A DNA stretch of 64,000 nucleotides. Source: Myxococcales bacterium. GTDB taxonomy: Bacteria; Myxococcota_A; UBA9042. Positions 8,726 to 16,100 of this stretch are shown piece by piece. The stretch is from assembly GCA_947491025.1 (NCBI GenBank), contig CANLIC010000011.1:1-64000 (forward strand), given 5' to 3'. Position numbers and translations under genes: made by a program. The notes beneath the pieces were generated by a model that saw only the letters and a list, made by a program, of their open reading frames with translations, ran no database searches and was not told where the DNA came from. Positions within the stretch are counted from its first letter, which is position 1, and the number at the start of each line of letters is the position of its first letter.

Positions 8726-9604
8726 ATGACGATGGTGACGGACTTGGGCAACCGACTGCTGGCAGCTGCCCAGCGGCTGCCGGTGGCGCGGGCGGTGGCT
8801 GAGGCGACGACGTCGCAGGGCCAAGGCGTGGTGGTGGCCGTCGCGGCGCAGAAAGGCGGCGTCGGCAAGACCACGACCGCCGTGCACCTGGCGGCAGCGC
8901 TGGCACAGCGTCACGGTCGCAGGGTCCTGCTGCTTGACCTCGACGCCCAGGGTCACGTTGCCTCCAGCCTGCGCGCCCACATGCGCGGAGGCGCCGAGGC
9001 CACCCTGTCGGAAGTGCTGCTCGGCCGAGACGGCGACGTCTGCCGCTGCGCCGTCGCCACCGACATTCCGGGGCTCGACGTCTGTGTGGGCGATCGCGCT
9101 CTCGGCCAGACCGAGGCGACCTTGGCGGGGCGCATGGGCCGCGAGCTGCTGCTGCGCCGCGCGATGAGCCGGGCGCGCCGTGCCTACGACGTCGTGGTAC
9201 TCGACTGCCCGCCCAACCTTGGCCTGCTCACCCTCAACGGCCTCTGCGCCGCCGACCAGGTGCTGGTGCCGTGCGAGCTGTCGATCTTGAGCCTCGAGGG
9301 CGTCGACGCATTGGCCGACACCCTCGAGGGGCTGACGGCGAGCTTTGGCCGTGCGCCGGCGGTCCTCGGGATGCTGCACACGCGTGTCGATCGCCGAAAC
9401 TCGCGGCAGAACGCGACCATCCGAGCTGCGGCCGCGGTGCGCTACGCCGGCTGGACCCTGCCCTGCGAGATCGCCACCAACACCGCGCTGTCAGCCGCCC
9501 AGCTGGAGGGTCAGACCGTGTTCCGCGCCGACCCCGACGCCCGTGGTGCCGCTGACTATGCCGCGCTCGCCGACGAGGTCGCGCAACGACTCTGGGCCTG
9601 CTAG
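8726..9604 (+). CDS. ParA-family ATPase without a ParB partner
   Basis: This 292-residue deviant Walker ATPase has KGGVGKTT in the P-loop (about residues 39-46), LLLDLDAQG as Walker A' and VLDCPP as Walker B. Family members position DNA, chemoreceptors or other cargo in the cell. The ATG at 8726 follows an AGGAGG with ideal spacing and was chosen over an open upstream extension. No ParB or centromere-like repeat is visible nearby, so it is not obviously the chromosome partition ParA. About 35 residues precede the P-loop, with no helix-turn-helix. Confidence 0.85.
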   Translation: MTMVTDLGNRLLAAAQRLPVARAVAEATTSQGQGVVVAVAAQKGGVGKTTTAVHLAAALAQRHGRRVLLLDLDAQGHVASSLRAHMRGGAEATLSEVLLGRDGDVCRCAVATDIPGLDVCVGDRALGQTEATLAGRMGRELLLRRAMSRARRAYDVVVLDCPPNLGLLTLNGLCAADQVLVPCELSILSLEGVDALADTLEGLTASFGRAPAVLGMLHTRVDRRNSRQNATIRAAAAVRYAGWTLPCEIATNTALSAAQLEGQTVFRADPDARGAADYAALADEVAQRLWAC

Positions 9605-9634
9605 ATGAAGATCCGTGTCTACCGCGACCGCGTT

Positions 9635-9652
9635 CGCCCGTGTCGACGGGCG
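9635..9652. terminator. perfect hairpin between convergent parA and carD genes
   Basis: CGCCCGT and ACGGGCG form a perfect 7-bp stem around a GTCG loop, in the 145-base gap where the ParA and CarD genes converge. There is no T-run on either side, so it would be a weak or factor-dependent terminator. The position supports the call more than the sequence does. Confidence 0.3.
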
Positions 9653-9749
9653 CAATCGATGCGCGTGCTGCGTCTGCGGCGCGGCGCTCGCCCCTTCAGC
9701 CCGGCGCTGCCGACGGCGCTCTCGCTCTGCGTCTCTTGGCTCTGGCCGG

Positions 9750-10283
9750 TTAAGACAGAGCGACCGAGGAGGTCGTGCGCGTCCCGTCATCGCCCTGGGT
9801 CGCGGCGATGATGGCGTCCAGCTCGACACCGACGGCCTCTTCCTCGCTGCCGCGCGCCACAGACAGCTCCTTGACCAGGAGCGTCCGCGCCTGATCGAGC
9901 ATCTTGCGCTCACCAAATGACAGCGGCTTGGTGTACTTGAGCCGGCCGAGATCGCGCATGACCTCGGCGATGTCGGTCAGCGAGCCGGTGTTGATCTTCT
10001 CCACATAGCGGCGGTAGCGACGGTTCCAGGTCTGGCGGTCGATGGTCCGCGTACGCTCGCGCAGCACGGCGTAGACTTGGTCGACCTCGTCGTTGCTGAC
10101 CACCTTGCGCAGGCCGACTGTCTTGACCTTGCTCACTGGGATCATGATCTTACGGTCGCTGTCGAGCACCCGCAGCATGTACAGCACGACGGTCGCGCCG
10201 GAGATCTGCTTCGACTCGATGCCCGTGATCTCGGTCACGCCCTGCCCGGGATACACCGCCCGGTCGCCGATCTTGAACATCAT
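9750..10283 (-). CDS. CarD/CdnL-family RNA polymerase-binding transcription regulator
   Basis: This 177-residue protein opens with MFKIGDRAVYPGQGV, the hallmark of the CarD RNA-polymerase-interacting domain. A helical C-terminal DNA-contacting domain follows (about residues 65-165, with RRYRRY and KPLSFGERKML). CdnL-type proteins stabilise open complexes at rRNA and housekeeping promoters; in myxobacteria they are essential. It has no HMGA-like tail, so it resembles CdnL rather than the longer Myxococcus CarD. Two adjacent ATG codons are possible starts. Confidence 0.93.
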   Translation of the reverse strand: MMFKIGDRAVYPGQGVTEITGIESKQISGATVVLYMLRVLDSDRKIMIPVSKVKTVGLRKVVSNDEVDQVYAVLRERTRTIDRQTWNRRYRRYVEKINTGSLTDIAEVMRDLGRLKYTKPLSFGERKMLDQARTLLVKELSVARGSEEEAVGVELDAIIAATQGDDGTRTTSSVALS

Positions 10284-10337
10284 GGCCAGCGCTCCAGAGC
10301 GGCAGGCCGTCGTTGACGGACCGTCCGCAATCCTCCC

Positions 10338-10367
10338 AGCTTAGCACGTTGCGTTGACGCACCGCAA
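10338..10367 (-). promoter_or_regulatory. candidate sigma-70 promoter of the carD-family gene
   Basis: On the minus strand TTGCGG (10362-10367) and TAAGCT (10338-10343) are separated by 18 bases and lie about 55 bases before the CarD-family start. The match is moderate; no transcript evidence is available. Confidence 0.35.
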
Positions 10368-10503
10368 GCGATTCCGGCTCATTGGCCGGCACCCTCGCTG
10401 CAGAACCCGCGAGAAGTCGATTTGTTCCAAGCAGGAGGCGGTCGATCGCGGCGCGCCGGGCGGCCTGACGCAGCGCGTCAGACGACGGCGCCGGCGTCCT
10501 GCC

Positions 10504-11109
10504 CTAACCCGCCATCGGCTGGCGGCCGCGGAGCGCCCGACCCAGCGTCGCCTGGTCGATGTACTCGAGCTCGCTGCCTTGTGGCACCCCGCTGGCGATG
10601 CGGCTCAGGCGCACAGGCAGGCGGCGCAGCTGGCTCGCGACGTAGGCGGCGGTGGCCTCGCCTTCGATGGAGACGGGCAAGGCGACGAGGACCTCGTCCG
10701 GCTGCTCTCGCTGCACGCGCTCGAAGAGGCTGCGCAGCCGCAGCTCCTCGGGCCCAATGCCGCGCAGCGGCGAGAGCAGGCCGTGCAGGACGTGGTAGTG
10801 ACCGCTGTGCTCCGCCGTGCGCTCGATGGCGAGGAGGTCGGCTACCCCTTCGACCACCGCCAGGACACGGCCGTCGCGACGCGGATCGCTGCAAATGGGG
10901 CAGAGCGGCTCCGTCGACAGGTGGTGGCAGCGCTCGCAGAAGCGAACCTCGTCGTGCAGCGTCGCCAGCGCGTGCGCCAGATCGTGGCAGCCGTCGCGAC
11001 CGCGGTGCAGCAGGTGGAAGGCGAGGCGTTGGGCGCTGCGCTCGCCGACGCCGGGCAACCGTGCGAGCTGCAAGGCCAAGCGCTCCAGGGCCCGTGGCAG
11101 TTGGCTCAT
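10504..11109 (-). CDS. recR: recombination mediator RecR
   Basis: This 201-residue protein, the normal family length, has an N-terminal helix-hairpin-helix (LPGVGERSAQRLAFHLL), a zinc finger with CERC and CPIC, and a Toprim domain with VVEG. RecR works with RecO and RecF to load RecA at single-strand gaps. Its ATG overlaps the dnaX stop (ATGA), so translation is probably coupled. In many bacteria ybaB/ebfC sits between dnaX and recR; here it is absent. Confidence 0.96.
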   Translation of the reverse strand: MSQLPRALERLALQLARLPGVGERSAQRLAFHLLHRGRDGCHDLAHALATLHDEVRFCERCHHLSTEPLCPICSDPRRDGRVLAVVEGVADLLAIERTAEHSGHYHVLHGLLSPLRGIGPEELRLRSLFERVQREQPDEVLVALPVSIEGEATAAYVASQLRRLPVRLSRIASGVPQGSELEYIDQATLGRALRGRQPMAG

Positions 11110-13013
11110 GAAGGCTCCTCGGCCGCGATCTCCGCCTCGGTCTGGCAGAGCGCGATCTGGCCGCGAAAGACCTCGAGTACGGCTTGCACTTGCGGTGTGC
11201 GTACCAGCGCTTGCAGCTGCGCGTCGCGGTCGGCGAGGCGCGCCGTGCGGGCCCGCGCGGCCATGGACTCGGTGCGGGCCCGCGGATCGACGCCGCCGAT
11301 GACGACCTCGTAGCTGCCGGCAAAAGCCAGCTTGCAAGCGGCCGAGAGCTTCGGCGCCACACCCTCTCGGCGTGCCTCTTCAGCATAGAACTCGTTGGCG
11401 AATGCGAGTTTGACCCGCCCTGGCGTCGACTCAGCGACGACGGCATGGTCGAGATGCGCCGCCGTGACCGGATCTCCGAGCTTCTCGCTCAAGGCGCGGC
11501 GCCAGACGGCCAGGTCGGCGTCGTGCAGCGCGCGGCCGCCAAGCGGGCCGGTGGGACGCGCCGACCCGGCCGCCACCACGGCAAGACCCGGCGATGGCGC
11601 CCACTCCTGCGCCGCAGAGAGATGCTGCACCGCCGAGACACCGCCGCCGCGGCCATCTCTAGAAGGCTCATCGTCATCGTCCTTGTTGCCGGGCTGGCGG
11701 GCCGGCGACGCCTGGCGCTCGCGGCCCGAAGCCTGGCCCTGGGCGCCGACAGCGAGCCCCTGCGGCGGGGATTGCAGGCCGGAGAGCGGCTGAGCGTGGA
11801 CCAGCGCCGCCACCGCGCTCGCTTGAAGGCGCTGCGCCGCGTCGCGCAGCAGGGGCACGCTGGTGCCTGCGTTGCGCAGCAGGCCCTCAACGCGCGCCGC
11901 CAAGTCCTGGACCTCGAGCAGCTTCGCGGTGCGGCAGAGGCGCACCAGGCCCAGCTCCAACACCAACCGCGGGTTGCGGGCGCGCGCCACCTGCTCGGCC
12001 AGCTCGAGCATCACCGTCGCCAGTCGCTCGAGCTCGGCGATCGGTTGGGGCTCGACCAGCGCTGCCAGCTCCTCCAGCTCGCTCTCCGCACGGTCGACGA
12101 GGTCGCGCGACGCCTTGCCAGCCAAGCGCACCACCAGCAGGTCGCGCGCCTCCACCGCCAGCGTGCGGCCAAAAATTCGCAGATCGATGCCGTGGTGATG
12201 AGCCGCCGCCAGCTGCGTCACCGCCGCCGCTGCGTCGCGGTCCAGCACGGCCCGGATCAGCCGCGCCGTTCGGTTGCGGTCGGCGACCCCGAGCAACGCC
12301 GCCACTTCGTCTCCGCGCAGCTTGGCGCCAGAGAACGCGATCACCTGGTCGAGCACCGACAAGGAGTCGCGCATCGAGCCGTCACCCTCGCGCGCCACCA
12401 ACCAGAGCGCCTCTTCATCCACCTCGACCGACTCGGCGATGCAGATCCGCCGGAGCTGGGCCACGACGTCGGCGGCGCGGATGCGCCGAAAGTCGTAACG
12501 CTGGCAGCGAGATCGAATGGTGATCGGTAGGCGCTGCGGGTCGGTCGTGGCGAGGACGAACACGACATGGGGCGGCGGCTCCTCCAACGTCTTGAGGAAG
12601 GCGTTGGCGGCGTCCGCGGTGAGCATGTGCGCTTCGTCGATGATGTAGACCTTGTAGCGATCCCGCGCCGGCGCATAGCCGACGCCCTCGCGCAGCTCGC
12701 GGATCTCCTGGATGCCGCGGTTGCTGGCGGCGTCGAGCTCGTGGACATCGATCGAGCTGCCAGCAGCGATCTCGGTGCACGCCGAGCAAACGCTGCAGGG
12801 CGTCGCGGTCGGTCCCTGCTGACAGTTGAGCATTCGAGCCAGGATGCGTGCCGTCGAGGTCTTGCCCGTGCCACGGGCGCCGCAGAACAGCAGGGCGTGC
12901 GCGACACGGTCCATCGCGATGGCGTTGCGCAGGGCGCGCTCGATGTGCTCTTGCCCAACCAAAGCGTCGAGGGCCTGCGGCCGGTATTTTCGTGCGAGGA
13001 CGAGGTAGCTCAT
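11106..13013 (-). CDS. dnaX: DNA polymerase III subunit tau/gamma (clamp loader)
   Basis: This 635-residue protein begins MSYLVLARKYRP. It has Walker A GARGTGKTS (about residues 43-51), a four-Cys zinc module after LNCQQG, Walker B IIDEAH, and the SRC sensor in TIRSRCQRYDF. Domain III and a C-terminal region for polymerase/helicase contacts follow. DnaX drives ATP-dependent loading of the beta clamp. No A-rich frameshift slippery site of the E. coli type was seen, so a separate gamma form is not predicted. The start at 13013 fits the conserved N-terminus. It lies downstream of the SRP RNA gene, a widespread gene order. Confidence 0.96.
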   Translation of the reverse strand: MSYLVLARKYRPQALDALVGQEHIERALRNAIAMDRVAHALLFCGARGTGKTSTARILARMLNCQQGPTATPCSVCSACTEIAAGSSIDVHELDAASNRGIQEIRELREGVGYAPARDRYKVYIIDEAHMLTADAANAFLKTLEEPPPHVVFVLATTDPQRLPITIRSRCQRYDFRRIRAADVVAQLRRICIAESVEVDEEALWLVAREGDGSMRDSLSVLDQVIAFSGAKLRGDEVAALLGVADRNRTARLIRAVLDRDAAAAVTQLAAAHHHGIDLRIFGRTLAVEARDLLVVRLAGKASRDLVDRAESELEELAALVEPQPIAELERLATVMLELAEQVARARNPRLVLELGLVRLCRTAKLLEVQDLAARVEGLLRNAGTSVPLLRDAAQRLQASAVAALVHAQPLSGLQSPPQGLAVGAQGQASGRERQASPARQPGNKDDDDEPSRDGRGGGVSAVQHLSAAQEWAPSPGLAVVAAGSARPTGPLGGRALHDADLAVWRRALSEKLGDPVTAAHLDHAVVAESTPGRVKLAFANEFYAEEARREGVAPKLSAACKLAFAGSYEVVIGGVDPRARTESMAARARTARLADRDAQLQALVRTPQVQAVLEVFRGQIALCQTEAEIAAEEPS

Positions 13014-13217
13014 GGCGATCGGCTCCCGGTCGCAGGGCAGAGCGCCCGCGACGGCCGCGCCAGCTTGGGCGCAAGCGGGCCGCGCGTCCAGGGGCCCATC
13101 AGACAGGTTGCCTGGCGATTGCGAAGCCAATCGTACGCAATCGCTAACGATTCTGTGCGTCGTGGCGCCCGGCGGAGCCCACGATCGCGCCGGGTCGCGC
13201 GCCGTATGGCGGGCCGC

Positions 13218-13255
13218 AAAAAGCCGCAAGGCCGCCCGACGGACGTCGGACGGCC
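13218..13255 (-). terminator. rho-independent terminator of the SRP RNA gene
   Basis: On the minus strand an 11-bp stem (with one G-U pair) around a GTCC loop spans 13230-13255 and is followed by a TTTTT run at 13218-13222. It lies immediately downstream of the SRP RNA gene and upstream of dnaX. Confidence 0.7.
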
Positions 13256-13265
13256 CTGCGTTGAT

Positions 13266-13379
13266 GGTCGGTCATGGACAGGGCGGGCGGCACACGACTT
13301 TGCCGCTACCGTTGCTTCCTCTCAGACCTGGCGGGGTTCACAACGCCGCCGTTGCCGCCCGCCTTGCCCACGACCAACC
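13266..13379 (-). ncRNA. ffs: signal recognition particle RNA, small bacterial type (4.5S)
   Basis: The minus strand carries the conserved SRP core: GTGAACCCCGCCAGG, then a GAGA tetraloop region, then GGAAGCAACGGTAGC. This forms the symmetric and asymmetric internal loops that bind Ffh M-domain. The flanks (GGTCGG...GGGCGGGC and its partner near 13360-13379) pair end to end with some G-U pairs, giving a single long hairpin of about 114 nt without an Alu domain. The ends are estimated from pairing. It is followed by a strong terminator and lies between a serine tRNA and dnaX. Confidence 0.92.
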
Positions 13380-13549
13380 ATGTCCTCGCGACGTCTCCTT
13401 GCCGGCTGCTGGGGCTCGGGGCCGTGGTTCACGGTCCGATCCACCACGCTCGGCAGTCGCCCAGGCTGACGCCCAGGCATACCGAGACTCACCTGCCTTG
13501 CTCGTGTCGTCGCGGGGCGCCGCCTGTAGGGGCGGCCCCGTCCTCTCGG

Positions 13550-13637
13550 CGGAGAGACGGGGATTCGAACCCCGGGTACCCTTTTGGGGTACACCCGCTT
13601 TCCAGGCGAGCACCTTCAACCACTCGGACATCTCTCC
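13550..13637 (-). tRNA. tRNA-Ser (anticodon GGA)
   Basis: The acceptor arm GGAGAGA pairs with TCTCTCC, with a G discriminator at 13550. The D-arm, a long class II variable arm (GTACCC/GGGTAC) and the TTCGAATC T-loop are all present. The anticodon loop CTGGAAA gives GGA, reading UCC and UCU. CCA is not encoded. It is the second of two serine tRNAs on this strand. Confidence 0.95.
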
Positions 13638-13762
13638 AAACGTCGGGCATCGCGGCGCGAAGGCCAGCGGGCCCGCTGCGGAGGGCAGAGGGGCGACACG
13701 ATCGGGCAGCAGCTGTCAACGCACGTCGCGGTCCACGCGCCCGGTCGCCCCGGCGCGGGTGG

Positions 13763-13847
13763 CGGAGAGCGAGGGATTCGAACCCCCGGTACCTTGCGGT
13801 ACACCTGATTTCGAGTCAGGCACCTTCAACCACTCGGACAGCTCTCC
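13763..13847 (-). tRNA. tRNA-Ser (anticodon CGA)
   Basis: GGAGAGC pairs with GCTCTCC and the discriminator is G. The anticodon loop CTCGAAA gives CGA, reading UCG. The class II variable arm and GGTTCGAATCC T-arm are intact, and CCA is not encoded. It is 125 bases upstream of the GGA serine tRNA and probably leads the same transcript. Confidence 0.95.
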
Positions 13848-13901
13848 TGCGCCACCGTCGCGCACAGCGACGGCTGCTCCGGTTGATGGGAGCGGCGCGG
13901 C

Positions 13902-13930
13902 AGTGTAGGGCGGGAGGGTTCGGGCGTCAA
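13902..13930 (-). promoter_or_regulatory. sigma-70 promoter of the serine tRNA pair
   Basis: TTGACG (13925-13930) and TACACT (13902-13907) on the minus strand are separated by exactly 17 bases. They lie about 55 bases before the tRNA-Ser(CGA) 5' end. This is the best -35/-10 pair noticed in the window. Confidence 0.7.
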
Positions 13931-14175
13931 TGACCTGGCGCCCGGGCGCCGGCCGTTCGTCGCCGGAATCGCCGTGCGCTCGCCCACGGCCCGTCAACCC
14001 GGCGCCCTCGGTCGACCCACGCGCTTGGGCGTCGCAGGCTCGGAGGAGCGCCCGGGCGGGAACCTGTCAGCGATCCAAAATCCGGCTGATTGCGCTTGAT
14101 CCGGGGTCGATCGCCAAGCGCGTTGGATGAACGGCGGCGAAACGACCGCCCGGCGAGTCACAGCGGAGGCGTGCG
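13931..14175. other. non-coding stretch before the Hcp-like gene
   Basis: With the tRNA promoter next to it, this leaves more than 300 bases without a gene. Apart from the GGAGG ribosome site of the Hcp-like gene (14165-14169), no convincing promoter, hairpin or small gene was seen. Confidence 0.5.
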
Positions 14176-14745
14176 ATGGCGACTCGGATCTCCCTGCAGT
14201 GCGAAGGGCCTGCGATCAAGGGCGGCTCGAAGGTCAAGGGGCATGAGTGATGGCAAGAGGTCATCTCGTTCAGCTACCCGTGGGAGCAGCCAACCAACCC
14301 TGTGGCTGCACCTTCGGAGTCCGTGACCAAGGAGCCGGCGACGAAGCTCACCGAAGGCGAGGGCTCCGAGACGCCTACGGTCCGCCACGGTGCCCTGCAG
14401 GTCGCCCTTGCAGTTGACCAGGCCCTGCCGGCGATGCTCGGGGTGCTCTGGAGTGGCAAGCACATCGAGAAGATGACCATGACTTGCAACCGCGTGGCGG
14501 GCGGCGACTGCGGCGCCCAGGGCGACGGCCAGCCATTGGACGTGCCGTACCGCAAGGTCGAACTTGAGGCCGTCGTCATCAGCCACCTGGACATCGCCGA
14601 CGACGCCTGCGGCGACGCGGTTGGCCATGCCGCCTTCTCCTACCGCAAGATGACCTACACCCACACCACGGCCGACAAGGGCAAGAGCACGGTGGGCACC
14701 GCGATTCGGAAGTCGCACGACCCCCGCACCAACGTCGTCGCGTAG
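14176..14745 (+). pseudogene. Hcp-like type VI secretion tube protein interrupted by in-frame TGA
   Basis: A perfect GGAGG six bases before the ATG starts a frame reading MATRISLQCEGPAIKGGSK. It meets TGA at codon 25 (14248-14250) and then continues in the same frame for 164 more codons to the TAG at 14743-14745. Across the stop, GHE-stop-WQEVISFSYPW matches the Hcp pattern in which H is followed by two residues, then W, and then a beta-strand. Hcp hexamers form the inner tube of type VI systems and carry effectors. The stop falls where Hcp proteins usually have a small or acidic residue, so one base change from GGA would explain it. The rest (EKMTMTCNR, SYRKMTYTHTT) is intact. Alternatives are a sequencing error, readthrough or selenocysteine. 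A GTG restart at 14302 would lose the first strands. Confidence 0.6.
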
Positions 14746-14769
14746 CGCAGCAGCGGGCGGGAGGTGCCC

Positions 14770-15051
<282 letters not shown>

Positions 15052-15066
15052 TGCCCTGTGTCGGGC

Positions 15067-15873
15067 TCAGGTCCTGCCGGTCCAGCCAGGCCGCGCCGCC
15101 AGAGCCGCGAGATCGGAGTCGCTGCGCGCCAGCGCCACATAGCGGCAGGTCTGACGCTGCTCGCCTTGCGCCTCCTCGTCGGCGACGTCTAGCCTCCGGG
15201 TCAGCAGGGAGAGCCCCATCGCCTTGGCATGGCCCGCAAGCACAGGTAGCAAGCCGTCTTGGCCTTGGGTGGCGTGGAAGAGGAGGGCGCCGCCGGGCGC
15301 CAACCGCTGCAGGTAGAGGTGCAGCGCGCCCTCGTCCAGCAGGTGCGGCGGGACCTCTCCGTCATCGTAAGCGTCCAGAAGGATGATCTGAAAGCGCTCG
15401 CCGGCGGCCGCCTCGAGCAGCGCCCGACCGTCGCCGACCCGCACCTCGATGGCGGCTTTCGATCGCCGCAGATAATGAAAGTGGCGCTCAGCGATCACCA
15501 CCATGGCGGGGTCGAGCTCAAGGAAGAGCATCCGCTGGTCGGCCCGGCCATAAGCCGCCGCCGCTCCGACGCCCAGGCCGATGATCGCCAGCGCGCCAGG
15601 GGCGGCGAGGGCGGTCAGGGCGTCGCCAAGTGGGCCCTGGCGATGAAAATAGCCAAGCGGCTCGTCCAGCCATGCGGGATCGCTCGACTGCCGACCGTGC
15701 TCTGTGGACTCGTGGTAGAGGCGAATTTCAGCGCGATCCGTGCGGTGGACCACGCGCTTGGGCCCGAACGCATTGATCATCATCGCCAAGATCGGCGGGT
15801 CCGGCGCCTGCGCAGCCGGCAGCGCCGCTGCAGAAGTGGACGCCGTGGACGGGTCGATGGGGGAATCTGCCAT
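15067..15873 (-). CDS. spermidine synthase-like class I methyltransferase fold protein
   Basis: This 268-residue protein has a Rossmann core with IIGLGVGAAAAYG (motif I), an acidic LELDP strand end (motif II), VGDGRALLE and IILLDAYDDGEVPPHLL. The last resembles the spermidine synthase gatekeeping region. Members may be aminopropyltransferases or fused or stand-alone methyltransferases of unknown substrate. No speD lies nearby, so polyamine synthesis is uncertain. The first ~25 residues are low-complexity Ala/Pro/Ser. It converges with the small poly-Asp gene. Confidence 0.8.
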   Translation of the reverse strand: MADSPIDPSTASTSAAALPAAQAPDPPILAMMINAFGPKRVVHRTDRAEIRLYHESTEHGRQSSDPAWLDEPLGYFHRQGPLGDALTALAAPGALAIIGLGVGAAAAYGRADQRMLFLELDPAMVVIAERHFHYLRRSKAAIEVRVGDGRALLEAAAGERFQIILLDAYDDGEVPPHLLDEGALHLYLQRLAPGGALLFHATQGQDGLLPVLAGHAKAMGLSLLTRRLDVADEEAQGEQRQTCRYVALARSDSDLAALAARPGWTGRT

Positions 15874-16100
15874 GCCTGCCTCGCCGGGTGGCCCGTCGGA
15901 CGCGACGCCCCCTCTCGCAACTGGTCCGCAGCGTCTGAACTGCCGGGCGGCGGACCCCTGGACCGTCTACAGCGCAGCGGTCGAGGCTGCGCCAACGCCG
16001 CGGTCCGCGTGTTCTGCCACGTCGCAGGCCTGCTCACCAGTGCCGCGTCTCCTTTCAGACGACGGCCGAAGGTCCGGCGCCCAAGCGATGCCGTCGCCGG

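Noticed and set aside
9605..9811. Short plus-strand frames between parA and carD, one with a CACCVCG/RRC zinc-ribbon look
   Set aside because: They run antisense into the CarD-family gene, have no ribosome site and would need a frameshift to join into one protein. A decayed gene remnant cannot be excluded.
13500..13549. GC-rich inverted repeat downstream of tRNA-Ser(GGA)
   Set aside because: GGGGCCGCC and GGCGGCGCCCC can pair, but with mismatches and without a T tract; not better than background in this GC-rich DNA.
14248..14309. Possible bacterial SECIS after the TGA in the Hcp-like gene
   Set aside because: A 6-bp hairpin (GCAGCC/GGCTGC, 14286-14309) exists, but it starts about 36 bases after the stop and its 12-base loop lacks the expected G-rich features. 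The position in Hcp is not a redox site.
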